Of a stretch of DNA of 9,541 nt, positions 1 to 6,507 are shown piece after piece. The position numbers and the translations under genes are program-made. The notes beneath the pieces were generated by a model. That model worked only from the letters and a program-made list of their open reading frames with translations, was not told the DNA's origin and made no database searches. How positions within the stretch are numbered: the stretch's first letter is position 1; each line of letters starts with the position of its first letter. The DNA is from Bacillota bacterium (GTDB lineage Bacteria > Bacillota_B > Desulfitobacteriia > Desulfitobacteriales > Desulfitobacteriaceae): NCBI GenBank assembly GCA_021779415.1, contig JAJYAS010000088.1, forward strand, positions 1 through 9,541, given 5' to 3'.

Positions 1-315
1 CTTTTTACCCCTGCATAGCTTGTCAATAGCCTCTTGATGCCCCTCATACCACTCCGGCGTGATCCACTCAATTTCCAGATCAAACAATTCCTCTTCCTGT
101 ATCCGGGCAAACTCCATTTTAGTCGTAATACAGTAAACCTTGTCCTGAAAAATCAACAAATCCGCTACTCCGAACTCTGTCGTGGTAAAAATATAATTTA
201 CCCGTCCGTTCGTCAGCCAAGAAAAGCTTCGACGTTTACGGAGAAGGACCCCGTCCAAATCCTTCTCCCTAATAAAGTTCCTTAGCCTCTTGATCTTTCC
301 GTTTACGTTCATCAT
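1..315 (-). CDS. Peptidase M24-family protein, N-terminal part (gene continues past left edge)
   Basis: This is an open frame of 105 codons from ATG at 315 to the window edge, with no stop. The translation begins MMNVNGKIKRLRNFIREKD and continues with LDGVLLRKRRSFSWLTNGRVNYIF (residues 20-43), then a hydrophobic strand and a TEFG segment. This pattern, a helix followed by 'DGVLLR..SFSWLTNGR', is typical of the creatinase/prolidase N-terminal domain that precedes the M24 'pita-bread' metallopeptidase domain of Xaa-Pro peptidases. The catalytic domain and metal ligands would lie outside the window, so activity cannot be judged. The start codon overlaps the galE stop in an ATGA arrangement (312-315). 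AGAAGGG lies 8 bases upstream, so translation is probably coupled to galE as the last visible gene of the gal operon. A second ATG immediately follows and could also serve as the start. The family call is from recognisable sequence, not a search. Confidence 0.8.
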   Translation of the reverse strand, partial: MMNVNGKIKRLRNFIREKDLDGVLLRKRRSFSWLTNGRVNYIFTTTEFGVADLLIFQDKVYCITTKMEFARIQEEELFDLEIEWITPEWYEGHQEAIDKLCRGKK

Positions 316-1298
316 TTATCAAACCCTTCTGGATGATGTCGCTGCCAGTTCCAAGCCGTTTTTAGGATCTGCTCCAAACTATTAAATTGCGGATTCCACC
401 CTAACTCTTCGAGGGCCTTGTCAGAAGAAGCTATTAAAACGGCCGGATCTCCCGCTCGACGGGGTACCACCTGAGTTGGGATCGTATGTCCGGTAATCTC
501 CCTCGCTTTGTCGACAACTTGCCGCACAGAAAATCCCTCTCCATTGCCGAGATTGTAAACAGCACTCTCTTGTGTTTTCCTGAGTTTCTGCAGAGAAAGC
601 CAATGCGCCATCGCCAAATCCGTGACATGAATGTAGTCGCGGACGCAAGTCCCATCTGGGGTGGGATAGTCATCTCCAAAAATTGCAAGAGAATCCCGCT
701 GTCCTAAGGCCACTTGCAAGATAATAGGAATCAGATGGCTTTCCGGGCGATGGTCTTCTCCAATATGCCCCTCCAGATGTGCCCCTGCAGCATTAAAATA
801 GCGTAGCGAGACTGAGGAAATTCCATACGCTTGATCACACCATTTCAACATATTTTCTATGGCAAGCTTCGTCTCACCATAGGGGTTTGTCGGCTCTTTC
901 GGATCCGTTTCCCGGATTGGAATGTGTTTAGGCTCTCCATAAGTCGCAGCTGTCGACGAGAAAACAATCTTTTTCACTCCATGCTTCTCCATAGAGGACA
1001 GCAATCTTTGCGCAGTAATGAGATTATTATCATAATATTGAAGTGGTTTTTGAACACTCTCCCCGACTAAAGAATCTGCAGCAAAATGGATAACCGCTTC
1101 GATGTCGTGACTAGAAAATACTCTGTCAAGTAACTCCATATCTCGGATATCCCCTTGATAGAAGGTCTTTGCTAGCACAGCGTCACGATGCCCTTTTTGC
1201 AGGTTGTCTAAAACAACGACCTCTTCCCCTCTGGCCATCAATTCTGCCACGGTATGACTACCGATATATCCTGCTCCCCCCGTAACTAAAACCGCCAT
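312..1298 (-). CDS. galE: UDP-glucose 4-epimerase (GalE)
   Basis: This is a 328-residue cytoplasmic extended short-chain dehydrogenase that interconverts UDP-galactose and UDP-glucose using tightly bound NAD. The N-terminal Rossmann motif GGAGYIG is at residues 7-13, with D31 N32 at the end of strand 2 where NAD ribose is bound. The catalytic S115/T116 lies in FSSTAATYGEP, and Y140-x-x-x-K144 in NPYGETK is the family Tyr/Lys pair. SLRYFNAAGA (164-173) and the TCVRDYIHVTDLA segment are also typical of GalE. The length matches the usual 325-340 residues. ATG at 1298 is preceded by GGGGAGG with a 9-base spacer, located within and just after the end of galK. The stop codon overlaps the start of the downstream M24-family gene. 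It acts third in the Leloir pathway, or supplies UDP-galactose for surface glycans. Confidence 0.97.
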   Translation of the reverse strand: MAVLVTGGAGYIGSHTVAELMARGEEVVVLDNLQKGHRDAVLAKTFYQGDIRDMELLDRVFSSHDIEAVIHFAADSLVGESVQKPLQYYDNNLITAQRLLSSMEKHGVKKIVFSSTAATYGEPKHIPIRETDPKEPTNPYGETKLAIENMLKWCDQAYGISSVSLRYFNAAGAHLEGHIGEDHRPESHLIPIILQVALGQRDSLAIFGDDYPTPDGTCVRDYIHVTDLAMAHWLSLQKLRKTQESAVYNLGNGEGFSVRQVVDKAREITGHTIPTQVVPRRAGDPAVLIASSDKALEELGWNPQFNSLEQILKTAWNWQRHHPEGFDK

Positions 1299-1304
1299 TG
1301 TCTT

Positions 1305-2486
1305 CTACCTCCCCAATATTTCGTGGGCTCCATCCCCACTTTCCCCAATATAAAACGTCGGTGTGAAACCAGTCTTGGCCTGATATTTCTGGGTCACTTG
1401 AGTTTTAAAATCCGCTACAGCCTCGGTATGAACCAAACTCACAGTACACCCGCCAAAACCAGCGCCGGTCATTCTCGTACCCAGACATCCCTCAACCTGA
1501 CGAGCCTCTTCAAAAAGTAGGTCGAGCTCCGTCCCTGTCACTTCAAAGAGGTCGCGCAGAGACTCATGAGATTGAATCATATACTGGCCAAACTCCTGGA
1601 TCTTCCCCGCTTCCAAAGCGAGAGTCGAAGCTAGAGTGCGGTCATTTTCATGGATCACATGGTCTAAACGTTTATAAACCTCCGGCAACATTACATACTT
1701 CTGCACTGTTTGCCATTGATCAAGCGAGACATTACCCAAACTATCAACCTCAGGAAGGTGTTTTTGAATAATACGAACCCCTTCCTCGCACTCTTGCCTT
1801 CTTTGATTATACTTCGAGTCTGTCAAACTCCGCTGTTTATTAGAATTGGTGATGACGATTTGATAGTCTCCCAAGTCCAACGGAACATAACGATAATCCA
1901 AGGTGTCACATTTCAAGAGCACCGCATGTCCCGCCTGTCCCATCCCTGAAGCGAACTGATCCATAATCCCGCAATTCACCCCGACAAATTGATTTTCTGC
2001 TCGCTGAGCCAGCTTCGTCAGGTCAATTAATGAATAGCCGAAGGCTTCGACGTGATTAAGAGCAGTTGCCGTCACCATTTCTATTGAAGCGGATGAGGAC
2101 AACCCAGCTCCTTTAGGGATATTTCCATCATATAGAATATCGTAACCCGATAAGCGCAAACCTAAGCGATTAAATTCACTGAAGACCCCTTTAGGATAAT
2201 TTGCCCAGCCGTCAGCCTGCCGGTAAACAACCTTATCCGCGTCGACCTCTACTCTATCAGCAAAACTTGTCGACGCAAGACGAAACGTTCGATCCTTGCG
2301 CGGATGAACCACCGCCCAGGTTCCATAGGTTAACGCTGCAGGCAGGACATACCCACCCGTGAAATCCGTGTATTCTCCAATTAAATTAACTCGACCTGGG
2401 GCAAAGAAAACCCGCAATTCCTCTCCGCTATCCCCATAGCCAAAGACGTTGGCAAAGGTCTTCCTCAGTGTGTTCAGTCTAGGCAT
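1305..2486 (-). CDS. galK: Galactokinase (GalK)
   Basis: This is a 393-residue GHMP-superfamily kinase that phosphorylates galactose at C1 with ATP. The three family motifs are present in order: APGRVNLIGEYTDF at residues 29-42 (sugar-binding R32, E38, D41), the phosphate loop KGAGLSSSASIE at 125-136, and GTRMTGAGFGGC at 336-347. NCGIMDQFASG (171-181) contains D176, the probable catalytic base. The unusual point is Tyr39 where most galactokinases have His (GEHTD). The codon is TAC, so this is not a misreading. The gene starts inside the end of galT (13-base overlap) and stops 6 bases before galE, so the three genes form one transcript. A GGGCGG and an AAGGA lie just upstream of the ATG. No other plausible start exists because the GHMP motif begins about 30 residues in. 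Confidence 0.97.
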   Translation of the reverse strand: MPRLNTLRKTFANVFGYGDSGEELRVFFAPGRVNLIGEYTDFTGGYVLPAALTYGTWAVVHPRKDRTFRLASTSFADRVEVDADKVVYRQADGWANYPKGVFSEFNRLGLRLSGYDILYDGNIPKGAGLSSSASIEMVTATALNHVEAFGYSLIDLTKLAQRAENQFVGVNCGIMDQFASGMGQAGHAVLLKCDTLDYRYVPLDLGDYQIVITNSNKQRSLTDSKYNQRRQECEEGVRIIQKHLPEVDSLGNVSLDQWQTVQKYVMLPEVYKRLDHVIHENDRTLASTLALEAGKIQEFGQYMIQSHESLRDLFEVTGTELDLLFEEARQVEGCLGTRMTGAGFGGCTVSLVHTEAVADFKTQVTQKYQAKTGFTPTFYIGESGDGAHEILGR

Positions 2487-3469
2487 TCCTTGATCCGCCC
2501 TTCTTTAGTGAGGTACTCTTCAAACGCCCTGCGCAAATTCTCGGAGGTCTCCTCTACCGCTTGCGGGTTAGCAGGCGCCCAAGCACCCATTTCAGAAGAA
2601 GCATAGTATTTTAGTTTTCCTTCATCCCTCAAGGGAGTGTAAAATTCAATATGAAAGTGATAATAATCCTCTGCACCTTGCTCATGAACCGGTCGTTGAT
2701 GGAGGACCATCATATAAGGAAACAGCCTATGGAATAAAGTATCCATAGCACCTGTCATATATTTCAGCATGAGAGCCAAACTTCGTTTTTCCTCCTGAGT
2801 GAAATCACTTAAAGCTGTCTTATGATTTTTACTCACAATAAATAGCCCGTAGGGGTAATCCGTAAAAAACGGCATATACGCTAAAAAATGCTCATTTTCA
2901 TGAATGACACGCTTCTGAAAATCTAATTCGGCTTGATTCATGTCACAAATTAAACACGATCCGTGTGAGGTATAATAGGAATGGCAATTCTCGAGTTCCG
3001 TGCGGATTTTCAAAGGAATCCAAGAATAAGCATAAATTTGACCATGCGGATGAGGCATTGTCACACCACACTCTTCCCCTCGATTCTCGAAAATCATAAT
3101 ATATTCATGGTTTGGTTCCTGACTCAGGGCCACAAACCGCTCCGTCCACAAATCAATTAATTTTTCCAGATGCTCCACAGAAAGCTCTGGAAGTGTCGTG
3201 GTATGATTGGGGGAATAGAGGATTACCTCGCATTTCCCATACGCTTTCGCGGTTTTATACAAGGCAGACCCTACGGGATCCGCCTCGGGTGGATCAGGCA
3301 TTAGTGCAGGAAAATCATTATCGTATTTAAGGACATCGAAATGTTCGGGAACTTTACCCGAACCCGGGCAAAAAGGACATCCCCCCTTCGGCATATTCGG
3401 TCGATTTTGCCTGCGGGTAGCCACCATCGTCCAATCCCCTAACAACGGGTTATAACGCAATTCAGTCAT
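2474..3469 (-). CDS. galT: Galactose-1-phosphate uridylyltransferase (GalT, class I)
   Basis: This 331-residue HIT-superfamily enzyme exchanges UMP between UDP-glucose and galactose-1-phosphate. The catalytic motif HPHGQ is at residues 140-144, with H142 as the nucleophile that becomes uridylylated and Q144 conserved. The structural zinc site is visible as C31-x-x-C34 (CPFC), H89 in the YSPNHTTTLPEL segment, and H140. The second metal site matches H257 (LHQRP) and H271/H273 in YYHFHIEFYTP, with a Glu near 158-160. An extra CxxC at 172-175 (SCLICD) may bind another metal or simply be structural. Length and motif order fit the bacterial family. It is the first gene of the operon. AGGAGG sits 9 bases before the ATG, and a TATAAT box lies about 24 bases upstream of the start codon. 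Confidence 0.97.
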   Translation of the reverse strand: MTELRYNPLLGDWTMVATRRQNRPNMPKGGCPFCPGSGKVPEHFDVLKYDNDFPALMPDPPEADPVGSALYKTAKAYGKCEVILYSPNHTTTLPELSVEHLEKLIDLWTERFVALSQEPNHEYIMIFENRGEECGVTMPHPHGQIYAYSWIPLKIRTELENCHSYYTSHGSCLICDMNQAELDFQKRVIHENEHFLAYMPFFTDYPYGLFIVSKNHKTALSDFTQEEKRSLALMLKYMTGAMDTLFHRLFPYMMVLHQRPVHEQGAEDYYHFHIEFYTPLRDEGKLKYYASSEMGAWAPANPQAVEETSENLRRAFEEYLTKEGRIKECLD

Positions 3470-3492
3470 GGACCTTCCCCTCCTCTCTTTCT

Positions 3493-3521
3493 ATTATAAT
3501 CTATTAAATTAAATTAATTAA
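3493..3521 (-). promoter_or_regulatory. Candidate sigmaA promoter of the gal operon
   Basis: Reading the minus strand, a perfect TATAAT (3498-3493) lies in a very AT-rich stretch 24 bases before the galT start. The best-placed -35, at 17 bases spacing, is TTAATT, which matches the consensus at only three of six positions. The surrounding AT-rich sequence could act as an UP element. The predicted transcript leader would be under 20 bases, just enough to contain the AGGAGGGG ribosome binding site. The -10 is convincing and the -35 is not. Confidence 0.5.
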
Positions 3522-3551
3522 GTAACTTTTGTAATTATTTCTTCGCAAAGA

Positions 3552-3670
3552 AAGCACAGGGACGGTTCTTGTGCTTCCGTCCCTGTGCTTCCCTGTTGTA
3601 TCACCTTGTTTCACCCGTATTATCCAAAAGTTGCTCCCCACGGAAGCAAGAGAACCGTCCCCCTGCTTCC
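3552..3670. repeat. Palindromic intergenic repeat pair (REP/BIME-like, GGGACGGTTCT family)
   Basis: Two copies of a 20-base core lie in inverted orientation. The plus-strand copy at 3559-3578 reads GGGACGGTTCTTGTGCTTCC. The minus-strand copy at 3661-3642 matches it at 18 of 20 positions. The left copy sits in a perfect 14-bp hairpin (3552-3565 with 3577-3590, 11-base loop). The right copy is bounded by a 7-bp inverted repeat (3642-3648 with 3664-3670). About 63 unpaired bases separate the two cores. This core recurs between genes in many Clostridia and Peptococcaceae (established as general knowledge, not searched here). The right end directly abuts the TAG stop of the CooS-like gene, so the structure probably also forms the 3' end of that transcript and separates it from the gal operon. 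No transposase is present in the window. Confidence 0.8.
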
Positions 3671-5584
3671 CTAGCTCAATCCTAGGCCCTTTCTCTTGAG
3701 CATAATATGAGCTTCGATATTATTGGCAACTTCCACAGGATCATCTCCAAGAGCAACTTTCCCTCCAGTCAATCCTTCCACATCTTGGGTCAAGAGCTTC
3801 ACCAGTTGAGGTGCCCCTGTGACAAAGGGTGTCGGTGATAAGTGGGTGTAGGCTCCGTACGCTACTGCGAAAACCCCATCGATCGTGGCTTTTTGCTCCA
3901 TCCATTCGGGAGCGGTTACGGCAATTGGTAATTGAGGGATATCCACATCCAGATGATCTGCCAGTGCCGTTACAAGCATGGAGATTCTGCCCGTATCCGT
4001 ACACGTACCAAAGCTTAAGACAGGCGGTATTTTCAAGGCACCGCATACTTCAGCCAAACCCTTGCCTGCCATATTAATGGCCTCAAGGTTACAAAGCCCA
4101 GCCACTTCCAAAGCATGATTGCCACAGCCGCCAGCCACAACCAAGATATCCTTTTTAATCAGTTCCTTCGTCAGGTTCACCGTGTTCCAGTCCTGCGGAC
4201 CGTTTCTCAAGGTAGAACAGTTCGCTAAAGCAACTACCCCTTTAATCTTTCCTGCGGCAATAACATCCACGAGTGGATCCAGCTTATTGCCCAGTGCTCC
4301 CAGAACGGCTTCCGTCGAAAAGCCCGCAATCGCTTTTTGCGTTATTCTAGGAACCTTCGAGGGAATTTTTCCATGCCTCTTCTTGAAGTTTTCAATGCCC
4401 AAATTGATCAGTTGATCGACCATTCCTTCAACTTCACCGGGATGATAGGCCATTTTATGCTGAAGTCCCGGAACTCCGATTATCGTACTGACACTCACCA
4501 AAGTAATTTGATATTTTTCCGCATACATGTCAATAGCGGGAGGAGAACAGTTCTCTTCCATAGCCATGACATCCACTGTACCCGTGGCTAGTAAAGGCTC
4601 AATCGACAGCCAGTTCCCCATTAGGCCAACAAAAACATCATCCACTTCAAATCTCTGGAGCAACTCTTGACCCGTTTCAATAGAGCCTACGATTCTAAGT
4701 CCTTTTGCTCCAGCCGCTTTCGCCCTCGCTTGAACCTCAGGCATTCTGGCCTTATCAATAGCCGCAGCGCCAGCCCAAGGTTGGTGACCATTAAACACAA
4801 TATTAATGTAATCAGGGTCCATAATCCCTAGATCAACATTGACTTCGTGGGGCTGAGGCGTGCCAAACAAAATATCTTGGACCATTTCCAGCCCAATTTG
4901 AGCATTATAGATCGTGGCCAAGCCCAAACGCAAGGCCTTCAGTGCTAAGGAAACGTAATCTCCATCAACATTGGTCAAACAACTCGCCACAGAATTCTGC
5001 TCTTCATGAACCACGCCTGCCGGATAGATATGTAGGTCTTTCCAGACCTTTTTACGTTTCTTCGGAGCAAACGCTTCGACCATGAGATTAGGCTCTTCCG
5101 TCCCGATATTCATTTGATCATTGAGCAGATCGGCTAATTGTAGGGCCATCTGGTTAATATCCTGATTCGCATTGAGTCCAAGCTTTTCACACATCCATTT
5201 GAGTTTATTGACATCTGTAATTTTAAAGGGAGTCTTTCCTTCCCCGGTTGCCCGTAAGGTTCTGAAAGCCTCATAGGCGTGATGGCTATAAGTACCTGCT
5301 CCCATAATATTTTGCAGAAGTAACTTTCTCATAGCCATGGCATCGGGTCCAATACCGCAGACCCCTTTATCCTGTCCACTCTTCTCACTAATCCGGCAGG
5401 GCCCCTGGGAACACTGTTGACAGCTTAAACCTTGTAAGCAAAAATTACAGCGAATCTTCTCCTGCTGACTCCACCGATCAAAGACGTTAGACATCCCGTC
5501 TTCCCTGATTCGGATGAGCATCTCTTCGACAGAGTCATGATAGCTTACCCGACCTTCTGTCTTTTCCAGTTTGGTTTCTAGCAT
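3671..5584 (-). CDS. CooS-family protein with altered active-site cluster motif (CO dehydrogenase homologue, probably a CooS-V-like non-CODH)
   Basis: This 637-residue cytoplasmic protein aligns along its length with Ni,Fe CO dehydrogenase catalytic subunits (CODH-II numbering recalled from memory). The N-terminal cluster motifs are C46-x-x-C49, C55-x-x-C58, C63 and C76, giving a B-cluster of four cysteines and a D-cluster of the CX2C type. The C-cluster ligands H267 (H261), C346 (C333), C456 (C446), C487 (C476) and C528 (C526) are present, as is K565 (K563). The position of Cys295 is instead Glu303 (VGSIETG, where true CODHs read GICCTG), and E563-Q-K565 replaces the usual [HS]-E-K. The catalytic His93 position is Tyr99. 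Loss of this cysteine is the hallmark of CooS-V of Carboxydothermus, which holds an Fe/S/O cluster, slowly reduces hydroxylamine and does not turn over CO. No cooC, cooF or acs gene is nearby. AAAAGGGGG precedes the ATG. Membership in the CooS family is certain; the altered function is inferred. Confidence 0.93.
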   Translation of the reverse strand: MLETKLEKTEGRVSYHDSVEEMLIRIREDGMSNVFDRWSQQEKIRCNFCLQGLSCQQCSQGPCRISEKSGQDKGVCGIGPDAMAMRKLLLQNIMGAGTYSHHAYEAFRTLRATGEGKTPFKITDVNKLKWMCEKLGLNANQDINQMALQLADLLNDQMNIGTEEPNLMVEAFAPKKRKKVWKDLHIYPAGVVHEEQNSVASCLTNVDGDYVSLALKALRLGLATIYNAQIGLEMVQDILFGTPQPHEVNVDLGIMDPDYINIVFNGHQPWAGAAAIDKARMPEVQARAKAAGAKGLRIVGSIETGQELLQRFEVDDVFVGLMGNWLSIEPLLATGTVDVMAMEENCSPPAIDMYAEKYQITLVSVSTIIGVPGLQHKMAYHPGEVEGMVDQLINLGIENFKKRHGKIPSKVPRITQKAIAGFSTEAVLGALGNKLDPLVDVIAAGKIKGVVALANCSTLRNGPQDWNTVNLTKELIKKDILVVAGGCGNHALEVAGLCNLEAINMAGKGLAEVCGALKIPPVLSFGTCTDTGRISMLVTALADHLDVDIPQLPIAVTAPEWMEQKATIDGVFAVAYGAYTHLSPTPFVTGAPQLVKLLTQDVEGLTGGKVALGDDPVEVANNIEAHIMLKRKGLGLS

Positions 5585-5680
5585 TACCTATCCCCCTTTT
5601 AATGTTACTACAAGAAAGTTTGCTCATCAGAACGGGTAAATATGTACATGCTCTAGAGGAACTAAAGGGGACTAATCGCA

Positions 5681-5708
5681 GATTAGGTTAAACTGATTAG
5701 GTTAAACT
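5681..5708. repeat. Perfect tandem duplication of a 14-base motif upstream of the CooS-like gene
   Basis: GATTAGGTTAAACT occurs twice head to tail (5681-5694 and 5695-5708), about 97-124 bases upstream of the ATG at 5584. The last nine bases, GGTTAAACT, recur at 5796-5804. CTAATC at 5672-5677 is the reverse complement of the first six bases and forms a small inverted repeat with copy 1. The position fits an activator or repressor site for the CooS-like gene, but the repeat also sits just beyond the hairpin that ends the lipoprotein transcript. I do not recognise it as a known operator. Confidence 0.6.
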
Positions 5709-5712
5709 ATAG

Positions 5713-5750
5713 AGAAGCCCGTAACGCAAATATTTCCGTTACGGGCTTCT
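5713..5750 (-). terminator. Strong hairpin, probable terminator of the lipoprotein gene
   Basis: A perfect 14-bp stem is formed by 5713-5726 (AGAAGCCCGTAACG) and 5737-5750, with a 10-base loop. It lies 57 bases past the lipoprotein stop codon on the minus strand. The minus-strand sequence after it, CTATAGTTTAACC, has only a short U run, so efficiency is uncertain. The plus-strand flank (CTTGTTTTACTTT) is also T-rich, but no plus-strand gene ends here. Confidence 0.7.
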
Positions 5751-5806
5751 TCAAGCTTGTTTTACTTTAAAATGCTAAATACCTGGTAGGCACGTGGTTA
5801 AACTTT

Positions 5807-6364
5807 TTACTGTTGGGGAACGGACACCGTGATAACTGCTACGGTCTTGCCGTTAGCCTTAAAAGGAATATAAACCTTCAGATACCCGCTACTTAAGGTA
5901 CTCGCCGTCGTCCCACTTTTCATAACGTCACCGACAGTAGGAGGGGTGGCATACCCTTTCAGAACCCTTTCGCCTGTGTCTTGTCGTTTAACGCTGGAAG
6001 AAATCCTCTCTTCACCGACGAAAATGGATACTCCCATGGTATCAGGGAACAGCGCTGCAATGTCATCTACTATCTTGTAATTACCATTCTCAGTGTAAGA
6101 ACCCTTACTCAACGTAGTTCCCGCAGCTTTCCAATCGCCAGGATAATTTTTCTTGAGCAAGTCATTTATTTTAGTTTCCACAGCAGCTTGGCTTTCTTTG
6201 CTCCCCGGTTGAGCCAACGTTTCAGTGGGATGGCCTTCCGGCAATTGGGCAGTTCCTGTTGAGGGCTGAGTTGTTTTGGGGACCTCAGATTTTTTTGCAC
6301 AACCAGCAAGTGAGACCATCAAAGCCATAATAGTTACTACAATTAACCATTTCTTCTTAACCAT
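5807..6364 (-). CDS. Lipoprotein with a predicted extracytoplasmic single-Cache-like domain
   Basis: This is a 185-residue protein with a type II signal peptide: MVKKKW positive start, hydrophobic core at residues 7-18, and lipobox LAGC with C22 as the acylated residue. A low-complexity linker rich in Ser, Thr, Pro and Gln follows (about 23-58), then a folded domain of about 125 residues. Its core reads VSIFVGEERISSSV (112-125), a Thr/Gly-containing middle, and a C-terminal YLKVYIPFKANGKTVAVITV strand pair. That layout resembles the single-Cache (sCache_3-like) ligand-binding sensor domains usually found fused to chemoreceptors and histidine kinases. Here it is the whole protein, with no transmembrane helix or signalling domain. 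A binding or accessory role at the outer face of the membrane is inferred and the ligand is unknown. AGGAGG lies 4 bases before the ATG. It is transcribed alone, divergently from the PocR kinase. Confidence 0.75.
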   Translation of the reverse strand: MVKKKWLIVVTIMALMVSLAGCAKKSEVPKTTQPSTGTAQLPEGHPTETLAQPGSKESQAAVETKINDLLKKNYPGDWKAAGTTLSKGSYTENGNYKIVDDIAALFPDTMGVSIFVGEERISSSVKRQDTGERVLKGYATPPTVGDVMKSGTTASTLSSGYLKVYIPFKANGKTVAVITVSVPQQ

Positions 6365-6407
6365 ATTTCCTCCTATTGTCCAAGAAATTAAGTTCGTTAG
6401 CCTTGCT

Positions 6408-6436
6408 ATTATACTGCGTCCCCAGATAATTGTCGA
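6408..6436 (-). promoter_or_regulatory. SigmaA-type promoter of the lipoprotein gene
   Basis: On the minus strand, TCGACA (6436-6431), a 17-base spacer and a perfect TATAAT (6413-6408) form a near-consensus promoter. Transcription should begin near 6401, leaving a leader of about 37 bases that includes the AGGAGG site. This is the best promoter match in the window and suggests steady or readily induced expression. Confidence 0.8.
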
Positions 6437-6507
6437 ACCAGCCGCTTCCCCTTAAACGCTCCATTGAGCTTTATAAATTTAACTAGCGGAAAGCAACTTG
6501 TTCAGTC

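Noticed and set aside
34..285. Open plus-strand frame of 83 codons at the left edge
   Set aside because: It lies antisense to the recognisable M24-family N-terminal domain on the minus strand, has no clear ribosome binding site, and its translation resembles no protein family.
3552..3670. CRISPR array or riboswitch in the galT upstream region
   Set aside because: There are only two repeat cores, in inverted orientation and with a single spacer, and the structure ends at a stop codon well upstream of the gal promoter; a palindromic intergenic repeat explains it.
3741..4591. Several overlapping 80-100 codon frames on both strands inside the CooS-like gene
   Set aside because: The CooS-family frame is continuous with all expected motifs through this stretch; the others are shadow frames with odd composition.
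3671..5584. True bifunctional CO dehydrogenase of an acetyl-CoA pathway operon
   Set aside because: The Cys295-equivalent ligand and the His93-equivalent are missing, and no acs or maturation genes are in the window.
5642..5649. ATGTACAT palindrome as an operator for the CooS-like gene
   Set aside because: An 8-base palindrome in AT-rich DNA is expected by chance and no second copy or promoter overlap supports it.
5981..6262. Plus-strand frame of 93 codons antisense to the lipoprotein gene
   Set aside because: The minus-strand frame has a lipobox, a strong ribosome binding site and a near-consensus promoter; the antisense frame has none of these.
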